DNA from: Barnesiella sp.
GTDB taxonomy: Bacteria > Bacteroidota > Bacteroidia > Bacteroidales > Muribaculaceae
Assembly: GCA_014801075.1 (NCBI GenBank)
Contig: JAAVEW010000015.1
Location: 1 to 43,884 of the forward strand
DNA: 43,884 nucleotides
Direction of reading: 5' to 3'
The translations under genes were made by a program, and so were the position numbers. Below, in pieces: positions 1 through 8,567 of this stretch (position 1 is the first letter of the stretch; every line of letters starts with the position of its first letter). The notes under the pieces were generated by a model. It saw nothing but the letters and a program-made list of their open reading frames with translations, did not search any database and was not told the DNA's origin.

Positions 1-53
1 GAACGAAGGTCCACTCTGATACAGGAATATATTGCACGACATTATTAATTTAT

Positions 54-114
54 AGCCTACTTTTTGCATATTAAAGCAATCCAGCTTCTATTTCAGCCTA
101 CTTTTTGCATATTA
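54..114. repeat. Pair of 20-bp direct repeats
   Basis: The 20-base word agcctactttttgcatatta occurs at 54-73 and again, identically, at 95-114, a period of 41 bases. The second copy spans the TTG that is the most upstream possible start of the following small membrane protein. The pair could be a regulator site, a local duplication or the junction of a rearrangement. The sequence alone does not decide. Confidence 0.8.
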
Positions 115-446
115 GGCCACTATTCGTGACCGTCCCCTTGCTTGCAGGCCTTGGCGTGGAAGCCCTCTGGAACGGTATCATTACCGATGTATGCGGCTTC
201 GCGGCAATCACCTATTGGCAAAGCGTTGGACTCTTCCTGCTCGGCCAACTGCTCAGTTGCGGATTCATATTACCCGTCATAATGCTGTTCGGCGGCATGC
301 ATGCCATGATGCACAACCGCGGCGACTGGCACCGACACTGGCACGGCATGACCGATGAGCAACGCCGTGAATTCATAGAGCGCCGCCGCGATTTCTTCGG
401 ACACGGCAACCGTTTCCACGACTCAGCGAATGAAACCGACCGATAA
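105..446 (+). CDS. Small membrane protein upstream of an ECF sigma factor
   Basis: About 106-113 residues. Two hydrophobic stretches (roughly residues 5-30 and 36-68) are followed by a soluble His/Arg/Trp-rich tail with several HRHWHG- and ERRRDFF-like charged segments. No ATG is available in frame: the open frame begins at a TTG (105), with a GTG at 126 that may be the true start, and a stop lies just upstream at 72. The stop overlaps the start of the sigma-factor gene by 17 bases, so the two are probably translationally coupled. Small two-helix proteins of this kind often precede ECF sigma genes in Bacteroidota. A role in holding or sensing for the sigma factor is inference. A 5' truncation cannot be excluded. 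Confidence 0.65.
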   Translation: MHIRPLFVTVPLLAGLGVEALWNGIITDVCGFAAITYWQSVGLFLLGQLLSCGFILPVIMLFGGMHAMMHNRGDWHRHWHGMTDEQRREFIERRRDFFGHGNRFHDSANETDR

Positions 447-975
447 CCTCGAATCCATATTCACGGAGTACGCCCCGCGCCTGTCGGCCTTCATCCGTTC
501 GCAGGTAGGCAGCCGCGAGGACGCCGAGGATATATTGCAGGACGTGTTCTACCAACTTGCCCGTGCATCGGCCGACGGCGGTTCGGAGATAGAGCGCATA
601 TCGTCGTGGCTCTATCGAGTGGCGCGTAACACGGTGCTCAATTTCCACCGAAAGAAACGTGAACTGCCCCTCGACACTGAGGACACCGTGTGTGAGGACC
701 TGGCCCGCACGCTCTTCTGCTCGCCGCACGATGCACCCGACACAATCTATCTGCGCAAACTCGTGTGGCAGGAGTTCGACATAGCCCTGTCGGAACTCCC
801 CGTCGAGCAGCGCGAAGTGTTCTGCCTCACGGTGTTCGACGGCATGCCCGTGAAGGAAATATCAGCCGCCACGGGCATCCCGCAGGCCACCCTGCTCTCG
901 CGCAAGCACTACGCGGTAAAGTACCTCCGCTCACGTTTCCACGACCTCTACAACGCCCTTTTATCACAAGACTAA
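430..975 (+). CDS. ECF-type RNA polymerase sigma factor
   Basis: 181 residues, normal size for an extracytoplasmic-function sigma-70. Region 2 covers roughly residues 9-80 (EDAEDILQDVFYQLAR and the WLYRVARNTVLNFHRKK segment that contacts core polymerase and the -10 element). Region 4 covers roughly 115-172 (LSELPVEQREVFCL, then the helix-turn-helix VKEISAATGIPQATLLSRKH). It starts inside the end of the preceding membrane-protein gene and is followed after 16 bases by an outer-membrane barrel gene, so the three form one unit. No FecR-type anti-sigma gene is present, so the small membrane protein upstream is the only visible candidate partner. The inducing signal cannot be read from the sequence. 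Confidence 0.93.
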   Translation: MKPTDNLESIFTEYAPRLSAFIRSQVGSREDAEDILQDVFYQLARASADGGSEIERISSWLYRVARNTVLNFHRKKRELPLDTEDTVCEDLARTLFCSPHDAPDTIYLRKLVWQEFDIALSELPVEQREVFCLTVFDGMPVKEISAATGIPQATLLSRKHYAVKYLRSRFHDLYNALLSQD

Positions 976-991
976 CCCATCCATTTATCAC

Positions 992-3094
992 ATGCTAAAA
1001 AAATCAATCATGTGGGCATTGATATGCACCACAGCACCCGTCGCGTACTCGCAGGACGATACCGCGACGGACTCTCTCGACCTCAGCATCTCCCCCCGTC
1101 TGCTTGAAGAAGTTACAGTCAAGGCGGCGGCAGTCACCGATAAGACCGACCGCAAAATAATACGTCCCGACAGTGAGACACTGCGTATGTCCACCGACGG
1201 CATGGACCTCCTGCGCAAACTGCAACTGTCGCGCATTACTGTCAACCCTATGACGGGCAACATTGAAGTGACGGGCGGCGGCGATGTTATCCTCTGCATC
1301 AACGGAGTGGAATCAACCGCCGCACAGTTTGCCGCCATCGCTCCCGACGACATCCTGCGCATAGAGTATCACGACAATCCCGGCATACGCTATCACGGAG
1401 CGGCTGCCGTCATCGACTGCATAACCCGCCGTCACGACAGCGGCGGCAGCCTCTTCCTCGACGGGTGGGGCGCTTTCGGCCGCGGCCGTTGGGCCTCAAT
1501 GGACGAGTTTGCCGCGCAGTACAATAAAGGCCGCTCCGTGTGGAGTGCCAGCGCCACCTACATGGGCCAGCACAAGGGGAGCTGGATTCGCGATTATGAC
1601 GAGACGTGGCACTATCCCGACGCCACGCTGTCACGCCGCGAGGAGGGACTGCCGGTTTCCGTAGCTCAACACGAGCTGACAAGCGTACTGAGCTACAATT
1701 ATCTCCACGGCTCAGGCGATATGTTCAACGCCAACATAGGGTTTGACCTCTCTGACGTTCCGGCCAAGGAGGAGGGCGACCGTCGGGCGCTGCTGATAAC
1801 GTCGGACAGCGACGTGCCTGTCGTGGTGGATGAGCACACCGAGACGCATTCCTACCGACCTTACCTCGGTCTCTACTACATGCACCGTCTCGCCGACAAG
1901 CAAAACCTTATCGTTGACGGACAGGGCTCTTGGATGCATTCCCGCATGCTACACGACTACTCCGAGCATGGCATAGGCGAGAGCAGCCGTGTGGACGGCG
2001 ACAGCTACGCCATGAAGCTCCTTGCCATGTATGAGCAGCGCTCGGGCAGCCGAGCGTGGAGTCTCGGAGCGTCGGGCAACGGTTCGTGGGTCAACAACCG
2101 TTACCGCGGCGATGAGGAGGAGCGTGTGCGTGTCAATCGTTGGGAGGGAGCGCTGCGAGGCGAGTATTCCGACCGCCTCGGCAACTGGGGTGTCCTCGCC
2201 AACGCATCCGTTGCCTACCGTCATCTCGGACAAGAATCGCGAAGCATCGACCGCGTATGCCTGCTCCCGTCCATCACTATCTCCTATCGTCCGGCCGACA
2301 CCTGGTTTCTGCGCTACAGCGCCTCGCTCGACAACAAGATGCCTGACGCGGCTGAGGTAAGCGACGTAGAGCAACCTATACAGGCGGGCATGGTGCGCCG
2401 CGGCAATACGTCGCTAAAACCGTTTCGCGTCATCGACATGGCCTTTGACGCATCGTTTCACAGTTCATATTTCGACATTGACGCGCGGCTCGACTACCGC
2501 AATGATCACTCGCCTGTGATGGAATCAGTCATCTTTGAGGATGGCCTGTTCGTCCGCACTTTCTACAATCAGCGTTCCTTTCAGCGACTCATAGCGAGCG
2601 GCAATGTCACACTGCGCCCATGGAAAGACCATCTTTCTATAATGGTTACACCTACTCTGACCCGATATTTCAGTCACGGCCGCGACTATCGCCACTGTCA
2701 CAATATCTATCGCACGGAATTCAACGTCGACTTCTCCTACGGCCACTGGCTCGCCTACGGCATGGTGTTCTCCGGGCCTGCCAATCTTATGTATGGCGAG
2801 GAGATAATCGAGGAGAAGAACATGAATCAGATAATGGCCGGCTACCGTGCCGACGCATGGTCGCTCCAAGCCGGCGTGTTCAACGCTTTCATGAGTAACT
2901 ACAGTATGGAATCACGCAACCTCTCGTCGCTCGCCCCCTTCACCTCCAAAGCACACTCCGGCCGCAGCAACACCTACTTCGTGGTCAAACTGACCCTCTC
3001 CCTCTCCACCGGCCGCAAAACCCGCGAGACCACTGCACCCCTACCATCTCCCGACCTCAACCACGACTCCGGCATCTTAACCACCACCAAATAA
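992..3094 (+). CDS. TonB-receptor-like outer-membrane beta-barrel protein
   Basis: 700 residues. An N-terminal signal peptide (about 1-20, ending AYS) is followed by a plug-like region (about 35-150: DSETLRMSTDGMDLLRKL, VILCINGVES, DDILRIEYHDNPGIRYHGA) and then a long alternating aromatic/polar beta-barrel to the C-terminus. This matches the Bacteroidota outer-membrane beta-barrel family related to TonB-dependent receptors, but no N-terminal carboxypeptidase-regulatory-like domain or TonB box is obvious. It probably acts in the outer membrane for transport or surface binding of an unknown ligand. It is co-directional with and 16 bases behind the ECF sigma gene, and a strong terminator follows 38 bases after the stop. 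Confidence 0.85.
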   Translation: MLKKSIMWALICTTAPVAYSQDDTATDSLDLSISPRLLEEVTVKAAAVTDKTDRKIIRPDSETLRMSTDGMDLLRKLQLSRITVNPMTGNIEVTGGGDVILCINGVESTAAQFAAIAPDDILRIEYHDNPGIRYHGAAAVIDCITRRHDSGGSLFLDGWGAFGRGRWASMDEFAAQYNKGRSVWSASATYMGQHKGSWIRDYDETWHYPDATLSRREEGLPVSVAQHELTSVLSYNYLHGSGDMFNANIGFDLSDVPAKEEGDRRALLITSDSDVPVVVDEHTETHSYRPYLGLYYMHRLADKQNLIVDGQGSWMHSRMLHDYSEHGIGESSRVDGDSYAMKLLAMYEQRSGSRAWSLGASGNGSWVNNRYRGDEEERVRVNRWEGALRGEYSDRLGNWGVLANASVAYRHLGQESRSIDRVCLLPSITISYRPADTWFLRYSASLDNKMPDAAEVSDVEQPIQAGMVRRGNTSLKPFRVIDMAFDASFHSSYFDIDARLDYRNDHSPVMESVIFEDGLFVRTFYNQRSFQRLIASGNVTLRPWKDHLSIMVTPTLTRYFSHGRDYRHCHNIYRTEFNVDFSYGHWLAYGMVFSGPANLMYGEEIIEEKNMNQIMAGYRADAWSLQAGVFNAFMSNYSMESRNLSSLAPFTSKAHSGRSNTYFVVKLTLSLSTGRKTRETTAPLPSPDLNHDSGILTTTK

Positions 3095-3132
3095 TCCACA
3101 TAACCCCACATGCCCCCGGCATACCCCCACCT

Positions 3133-3171
3133 AAAAAAACAGTAGCGCCATCAGTTCGCTACTGTTTTTTT
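3133..3171 (+). terminator. Rho-independent terminator after the sigma/barrel operon
   Basis: A perfect 15-bp stem (3133-3147 with 3157-3171) has A-run/T-run ends, an ACAGTAGCG core and a 9-base loop. The 3' arm ends in seven T residues, and the A-run on the other side makes it potentially bidirectional. Confidence 0.85.
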
Positions 3172-3205
3172 ATATCCCATCACCGCAAAGTCTCTTGATT
3201 TTATA

Positions 3206-3224
3206 AACAGTAGTACAGGAGTTT
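3206..3224 (+). repeat. Dispersed 19-bp intergenic repeat, copy 1
   Basis: The word AACAGTAGTACAGGAGTTT is found here and again, identically, at 11848-11866. Both copies lie between genes. Here it is followed by a CTACTGT that can pair with its ACAGTAG end. Confidence 0.75.
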
Positions 3225-3260
3225 TTGCAGTAGCTACTGTGTAATATTAGAAGTTAATGA

Positions 3261-3443
3261 GGCGTCCGCAGGCCGCCGATTTACTGACACTGACATGCGT
3301 GATAATGTGCGGCCGGGGACGGCCCCACCACGGGGCGTTACGTGGTGGGGCCGTCCCCGGCCGCACAAATAAAGAGGAGGAGGCATCCGCAGGCCGCCGA
3401 TTTTAACCACCAAAGCATATTAAATCGGCGGCCTCCGGACGCC
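3261..3443. repeat. GC-rich REP-like repeat cluster
   Basis: A 22-base unit (GGCGTCCGCAGGCCGCCGAT plus TT) occurs at 3261-3282, with one change at 3382-3403, and inverted with one change at 3422-3443. The last two copies face each other and can form a long hairpin. The arrangement resembles bacterial REP/BIME-type intergenic elements. No transposase is nearby. Confidence 0.75.
3306..3367. repeat. Perfect 27-bp inverted repeat (large hairpin)
   Basis: Arms at 3306-3332 and 3341-3367 are perfectly complementary over 27 bases, starting TGTGCGGCCGGGG, around an 8-base loop. The element is extremely GC-rich and sits between two copies of the 22-bp repeat. It lacks a T-run, so it is not a typical intrinsic terminator. 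Confidence 0.9.
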
Positions 3444-3466
3444 AAAATCAGGGCGAACTAAATCAG

Positions 3467-3500
3467 AAAGAGGCCGGGACCGTGGGGTCTCGACCTCTTT
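3467..3500 (-). terminator. Probable terminator of ompA-like gene
   Basis: A hairpin with outer arms AAAGAGG/CCTCTTT and an inner GACC/GGTC closing a GTGG loop, with one internal mismatch and one wobble pair. It lies about 70 bases past the OmpA stop. The T-run on the minus strand is short, so efficiency is uncertain. Confidence 0.5.
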
Positions 3501-3571
3501 ACTGAATATTAATTAAGCTTTATGAAAATTCAGAAATAAATTGTCTGATTAAAGTTTTCGTTGTGCTTGAA

Positions 3572-4732
3572 TTATTTTGCTTCTACAGTGCAGATAGCAA
3601 CGCGGTTCCAAGTGTTCTGGCTGAACATGTCACCGATACCTTCACCCTTAGCGTTGATGCGGCTTTCAGCAACACCTTCTTTTACGAGGGCTTTCTTAAC
3701 GGCCTCAGCACGTTTCTGAGCGAGTTTCTTGTTGAATTCGAGGCTACCGTCCTTAGAAGCATAACCCTTGATGTCAACTGTAGCGTTGGGATCGTTCTTG
3801 AGCTGCTGAGCAACCATGAAGATGTTGGGTTTCTGGTTAGCCTGGATAGTAGAAGAAGCGAGGTTGAAGAATACGTAGTGAACGTTATCGAGGTTCTTAA
3901 CAACTTCTACGACCTGAGGTTTCTTGTTGAGGCAGTCAGCAAGTTTCTGCTCGAGATCGTTGATCTTCTGCTGAAGGGCAGCCTTGTCAGCGTTGCAGTT
4001 GTTGAGCTGAGCGCGGAGTGAGTTGATTTCAGCATTGAGAGCAGCTACGAGCTCTTCGTCCATCGGAGTAACGACTTTGAAAGAGTGAGTGCCGTTAGAG
4101 TTTTTGAAGTGGTAAGTTACACCTGCTTCCATTTCGATGTAAGCGTGGTTGAGGTTGAACTGGGGCTCTGCACCGAGGTTGTTAACGGGGATATCGAGGT
4201 TGTTCATGTTCCATACGATAGCGGGCTTCAGTGAGATAGTCCAAGCCTTGGATTCGCCGAGGTTGAAGTTGAAATTCAAACCTGCTTTGGTTGCCCAAGA
4301 GTTGCCATCTTCTGTAACGCTTTCGGGATAGTAGCTGTGGAGCCATCCTGCACCGAGTACACCCTCGATTTCAAATACACGGGGAGCACCGTTGTAGCCG
4401 GCGAACATGTTCATGAAGTTCAAAGTACCGAACAAGCCTACATAAGAGTGGTCGATAGTAGTTACGCTCTTAACGCCGGTCCAGCTTGAAGTGTTGATAG
4501 TAGCTTCGCCTTCTACACCGAGACCGAACACGGGAGTGATCTGTTTCTTGAGTTCGAGACCGAAGATACCACGGCAGTTCTGCCAGAAGCTGTGGCCCTT
4601 GGCGGGGGTTACTGCACCACCTTTGAGACCGAGAGACCAGTTGTCGCTAAATTTGCTGCCCTGCACTGTTACCTGTGCCTGAGCTGACATGGCGCCAAGC
4701 GCCAATGCTGCGATAAGGATAATCTTTTTCAT
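3572..4732 (-). CDS. OmpA-family outer-membrane protein
   Basis: 386 residues. A signal peptide (1-19, ending SAQA) leads into an N-terminal eight-strand-type beta-barrel region (about 20-220), a short coiled coil (about 225-275, NAEINSLRAQLNN and KINDLEQKLADCLNKK) and a C-terminal OmpA/MotB-like domain (about 285-386) with the peptidoglycan-binding features VDIKGYASKDG and NKKLAQKRAEAVKKALV. It anchors the outer membrane to peptidoglycan. Codon choice is narrow and the promoter is near consensus, which fits a highly expressed major outer-membrane protein. It is transcribed alone on the minus strand with its own promoter and terminator. Confidence 0.93.
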   Translation of the reverse strand: MKKIILIAALALGAMSAQAQVTVQGSKFSDNWSLGLKGGAVTPAKGHSFWQNCRGIFGLELKKQITPVFGLGVEGEATINTSSWTGVKSVTTIDHSYVGLFGTLNFMNMFAGYNGAPRVFEIEGVLGAGWLHSYYPESVTEDGNSWATKAGLNFNFNLGESKAWTISLKPAIVWNMNNLDIPVNNLGAEPQFNLNHAYIEMEAGVTYHFKNSNGTHSFKVVTPMDEELVAALNAEINSLRAQLNNCNADKAALQQKINDLEQKLADCLNKKPQVVEVVKNLDNVHYVFFNLASSTIQANQKPNIFMVAQQLKNDPNATVDIKGYASKDGSLEFNKKLAQKRAEAVKKALVKEGVAESRINAKGEGIGDMFSQNTWNRVAICTVEAK

Positions 4733-4763
4733 ATTTTTAATAGATAACTTAATTAATTCTACG

Positions 4764-4794
4764 CAAAGATACTTTAAATAATTTTACTGTCAAA
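4764..4794 (-). promoter_or_regulatory. Bacteroidota-type promoter of the OmpA gene
   Basis: On the minus strand TTTG (4791-4794) is followed after 19 bases by TATCTTTG (4764-4771), a consensus -33/-7 pair. The inferred start point gives a leader of about 25 bases before the ATG at 4732. Confidence 0.8.
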
Positions 4795-4972
4795 AGTTTT
4801 TTAAGTAAATTTTGGCAAAATCTGTTAGAAATAGGGTTACTAATCTCGTTGTATAGTTAAAACACGTTAAGATTTATATTGTTTAGCTAAACTTCCTAAA
4901 TCACCTAAATTTCACATATTTTAACATTACAACACACTTATTACTTTTCTATCACGCGGCGATAGCCGTGCC

Positions 4973-5599
4973 CTATCCTATTGACTCCCGCACAGTTACA
5001 CTCGATATTGCACAAGAGAGCGGCGACACCAACATGTTGACTGCTTTCGCTAAATTAACGTTATATTTCTCCGCTCGCTCCCGGTTTTCCTCGTTAACCT
5101 CCCGGATTTCCTCATAATTTTTTGGCAAAATTATGCTACTGAGCAACGGGTAAGAATTATCAGCCGCCTCCGATTCATTTGTGAGGAGGAGGGTGCGGGT
5201 GGTGGGGAGGGTTTGTGTTATGGTGGGGAGGATAGCGGGTAGGTCGGTTATCAGGGCGTCGAGGCCTTGCCAGCGGGTGTGGATGGTGGTGGTGAGGAAT
5301 GTCAGTGCGGCGGGGGCTGTGAGATCGGTCACGGGGATGAAGAGTGCGCCGTGGGATTGCGCAAGGCGGGTGCCCTCGCGGTTGTCGGTGGCGGCGAAGG
5401 CTACTCTGTGTTGGAACTGACGGAGGGTTGCTATCAGGGCGTCGCGCAGGGAGGGGTTGGCTATCAGGAGTGCCACGCGCTGCGGTTCGCCGAGCGATGA
5501 CTGCGGGTTTCGGGGTGCGGAAACGACCGACCGCCGCGGTGCGTTGCTGACACCGCAGCGGTAATCGTCCATTTTCTTTTCAAGATAATTGTCGGCCAT
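4973..5599 (-). CDS. Hypothetical protein with Rossmann/SDR-like N-terminal half
   Basis: 208 residues, not confidently recognised. Residues about 40-125 look like the first half of a Rossmann fold of the short-chain dehydrogenase kind (VALLIANPSLRDALIATLRQ, then RVAFAATDN, then GALFIPVTDLT). The glycine-rich cofactor loop is replaced by ANPSLRD and no catalytic YxxxK is seen, so enzymatic activity is doubtful. It begins 15 bases after the stop of the secreted repeat protein on the same strand, suggesting cotranscription. A poorly conserved or decaying gene is possible. Confidence 0.55.
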   Translation of the reverse strand: MADNYLEKKMDDYRCGVSNAPRRSVVSAPRNPQSSLGEPQRVALLIANPSLRDALIATLRQFQHRVAFAATDNREGTRLAQSHGALFIPVTDLTAPAALTFLTTTIHTRWQGLDALITDLPAILPTITQTLPTTRTLLLTNESEAADNSYPLLSSIILPKNYEEIREVNEENRERAEKYNVNLAKAVNMLVSPLSCAISSVTVRESIG

Positions 5600-5614
5600 A
5601 TAAGTAGCTGATAG

Positions 5615-6661
5615 TTACAAACCGAAACTGAGGGTCGTGTAATAGCGCTGCACGCCGTCGGCGCCATACATCGGCATGTACTGAAGGGTGACGAAGCGGC
5701 CGTCGTTGCCAAACCAGCATGTCTGCATACCATTCGAGGGGTATGACGTGCTGACGGGAGCGCCGTAGGCTGCCACAAGGCGGGCGTAAGTGTCGTTGTA
5801 GCGCACGGTATCGTAGTAGGAGGTTGAGTAAACGAACTCGCCGCGGTCAAGGCCTGAAGCGCCGTAGTAGAGCGTGGCGTCGGGCCAGAGCAGGTTGAGC
5901 TGATTTACGTTGCTCAGGTAAACGGCGTTGTTGCCGTAGGAATACACCGTGTATCCGTTGTTAAACAGATAGTTGAGTGAATTATTGATTGCCGTACCGA
6001 AGGTGATACCGAGAATGGTGCTGAACGTGAGATACACGCGACCGGGACGCCATCCGCGGGGAGGGCGGGGAGCTACCCAAGCCGTGGTGTAGTGGGGACG
6101 GTGGGGCGGGGGCACCGAGTGAACCGGACGGCCGGGGATACCGGGACGATTGCCGGGAGCGGGTCCGGGACGGTAGTTGCCGGGACGGTAGCCACCGATA
6201 TTTCCGGGGCGCATACCTCCGTTATTGCCGGGGTGAGGCGCAGGGGGTGTATTACCGGGACGATGACCGCCGTTGTTGCCGGGATTGGGCGTAGGACGGT
6301 TGCCGGGGTTGGGCGCGGGCTTGGTATTGTTGCCGGGGTTGCTACCGGGACGATGACCGCCGTTGTTGCCGTTGTTGCCCGGATTGGGCGTAGGACGGTT
6401 GCCGGGATTGGGCGCAGGCTTGGTATTGTTGCCGGGATTGCTGCCGGGACGATGACCGCTGTTGCTGCCGTTGTTGCCCGGATTAGTCGTAGGACGGTTG
6501 CCGGGATTAGTGGCGGGACGGCTCTGGGGAGCGCTGCCGGGACGTGAGGGTGAAGAGGGAGCGTGGCCGCGACCACCGTTGCGTGATTGAGCGTCGACAC
6601 TCGGCACTACCAGTATGCCACAAATTGCAGCTATTGCGAATATACGTAAAAAGCGTTTCAT
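5615..6661 (-). CDS. Secreted Pro/Gly/Asn-rich repeat protein
   Basis: 348 residues. A signal peptide (1-24, ending VDA) is followed by a low-complexity region (about 30-180) of imperfect repeats built on NPGNRPTPNPGNN and GGHRPGSNPGNN. A globular C-terminal domain (about 195-348) begins after PPRGWRPGRVYLTF and is rich in Tyr and Asn. It is probably exported to the periplasm or cell surface. The proline-rich part looks like an extended spacer. No catalytic motif is visible, and the function is unknown. Repeat-number variation between strains would be expected from the DNA-level repeats. Confidence 0.8.
   Translation of the reverse strand: MKRFLRIFAIAAICGILVVPSVDAQSRNGGRGHAPSSPSRPGSAPQSRPATNPGNRPTTNPGNNGSNSGHRPGSNPGNNTKPAPNPGNRPTPNPGNNGNNGGHRPGSNPGNNTKPAPNPGNRPTPNPGNNGGHRPGNTPPAPHPGNNGGMRPGNIGGYRPGNYRPGPAPGNRPGIPGRPVHSVPPPHRPHYTTAWVAPRPPRGWRPGRVYLTFSTILGITFGTAINNSLNYLFNNGYTVYSYGNNAVYLSNVNQLNLLWPDATLYYGASGLDRGEFVYSTSYYDTVRYNDTYARLVAAYGAPVSTSYPSNGMQTCWFGNDGRFVTLQYMPMYGADGVQRYYTTLSFGL
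6180..6530. repeat. In-gene imperfect tandem repeats
   Basis: This GC-rich stretch repeats the words ttgccgggattgggcg and ccgggacgatgaccgcc several times. It encodes the NPGN/HRPG repeats of the secreted protein and is therefore a coding minisatellite rather than a CRISPR or intergenic array. Confidence 0.8.
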
Positions 6662-6817
6662 AATGCATCAGTTTTAATAAGTAAACAAACAAAATACTAC
6701 TTTATCACTGCAGTTTATGACATTTTGACCTTACCGCCATGCGATGGTTTAATCGCATGCGCCGGAATAATCCCTAACGGCCAATTAAATTGGAAAATCG
6801 ACCAACGGCGCGGCCTC

Positions 6818-7072
6818 TCAAGCCTTCTCGGCCTCGATTTCCTCAAGCGCGCGGGCAAGCTGGTCGGGACACGAAGTGCCTTTCGCACCACACTGAATAC
6901 CCTTCAGTCGGCCAATCACAAACTCCGGTTTCAAGCCGGCTACCATAGCCGACAGCCCCTTAGTATTGCCGTTGCAGCCGCCTGTGAAAGCTACCGAGGT
7001 AATGACTCCGTCGTTAATCTCTATGTCGATAGCGCGGGCACACGTCCCGCAGGTGTTGTAGTGATATTTCAT
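6818..7072 (-). CDS. TSCPD domain protein (TIGR03905-like)
   Basis: 84 residues starting at MKYHYNTCGTCAR. The open frame extends further upstream, but a -7-like box at 7097-7104 lies inside that extension, so 7072 is preferred. It contains the cysteine pairs CGTC and the diagnostic GTSCPDQLARAL segment near the C-terminus, plus GGCNGNTKGL. This is the small stand-alone form of a domain also found at the C-terminus of class II ribonucleotide reductases. Its biochemical role is not established. It is monocistronic and divergent from sufS. Confidence 0.85.
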   Translation of the reverse strand: MKYHYNTCGTCARAIDIEINDGVITSVAFTGGCNGNTKGLSAMVAGLKPEFVIGRLKGIQCGAKGTSCPDQLARALEEIEAEKA

Positions 7073-7096
7073 TATATTGTTGTTATAATTAAAACG

Positions 7097-7104
7097 CAAA
7101 GTTA
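7097..7104 (-). promoter_or_regulatory. -7 box for the TSCPD gene
   Basis: TAACTTTG on the minus strand matches the Bacteroidota TAnnTTTG element about 25 bases before the chosen start. I do not see a good -33 TTTG at standard spacing. Confidence 0.45.
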
Positions 7105-7177
7105 GCAAATAAGTTGGAAACGGCGATGTATCGTGCCACATTTCCCTACCTTTATCCCGCATTTCAAAGATATTTAT

Positions 7178-7185
7178 TAATTTTG
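7178..7185 (+). promoter_or_regulatory. Possible -7 box for sufS
   Basis: TAATTTTG matches the -7 consensus about 100 bases before the sufS ATG. No -33 TTTG is visible at the right distance, so this is tentative. The resulting leader would contain the inverted repeat at 7224-7260. Confidence 0.35.
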
Positions 7186-7223
7186 CAATGTTATAAATAT
7201 TATAATAGTACAGGCTACACTGT

Positions 7224-7260
7224 TAAGTAACTGTTCAAAATTATTTTAAACAGTTACTTA
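7224..7260. promoter_or_regulatory. 12-bp inverted repeat in the sufS leader
   Basis: Arms TAAGTAACTGTT (7224-7235) and AACAGTTACTTA (7249-7260) are perfectly complementary around a 13-base AT-rich loop, ending 24 bases before the sufS start. It could be an operator or an RNA hairpin affecting translation of sufS. Confidence 0.7.
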
Positions 7261-7284
7261 TAGTCCCGAAACGAAACCGCAATC

Positions 7285-8496
<1,212 letters not shown>

Positions 8497-8567
8497 TCCC
8501 ACGCGCCCCTGCCCCATCCCCGAAGCCCCGAAACCCGATATTATTACCCAATTTACTACAGCCGGTA

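Larger units (their letters stand above)
3172..3571. other. Repeat-rich intergenic region without a gene
   Basis: Between the barrel-gene terminator and the OmpA stop I see no credible coding sequence. The region holds a copy of a dispersed 19-bp repeat (3206-3224), a CAGTAGCTACTG palindrome (3228-3239), three copies of a 22-bp GC-rich repeat, a perfect 27-bp inverted repeat and the likely OmpA terminator. Its G+C-rich blocks stand out from the AT-rich spacer around them. Confidence 0.75.

Noticed and set aside
3563-4021. 152-codon plus-strand open frame opposite ompA
   Set aside because: Antisense to a highly biased OmpA gene, with no independent evidence.
6180-6530. Regularly spaced repeats suggesting a CRISPR array
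   Set aside because: Repeats are imperfect, have no unique spacers and keep the reading frame of a secreted Pro/Asn/Gly-rich protein.
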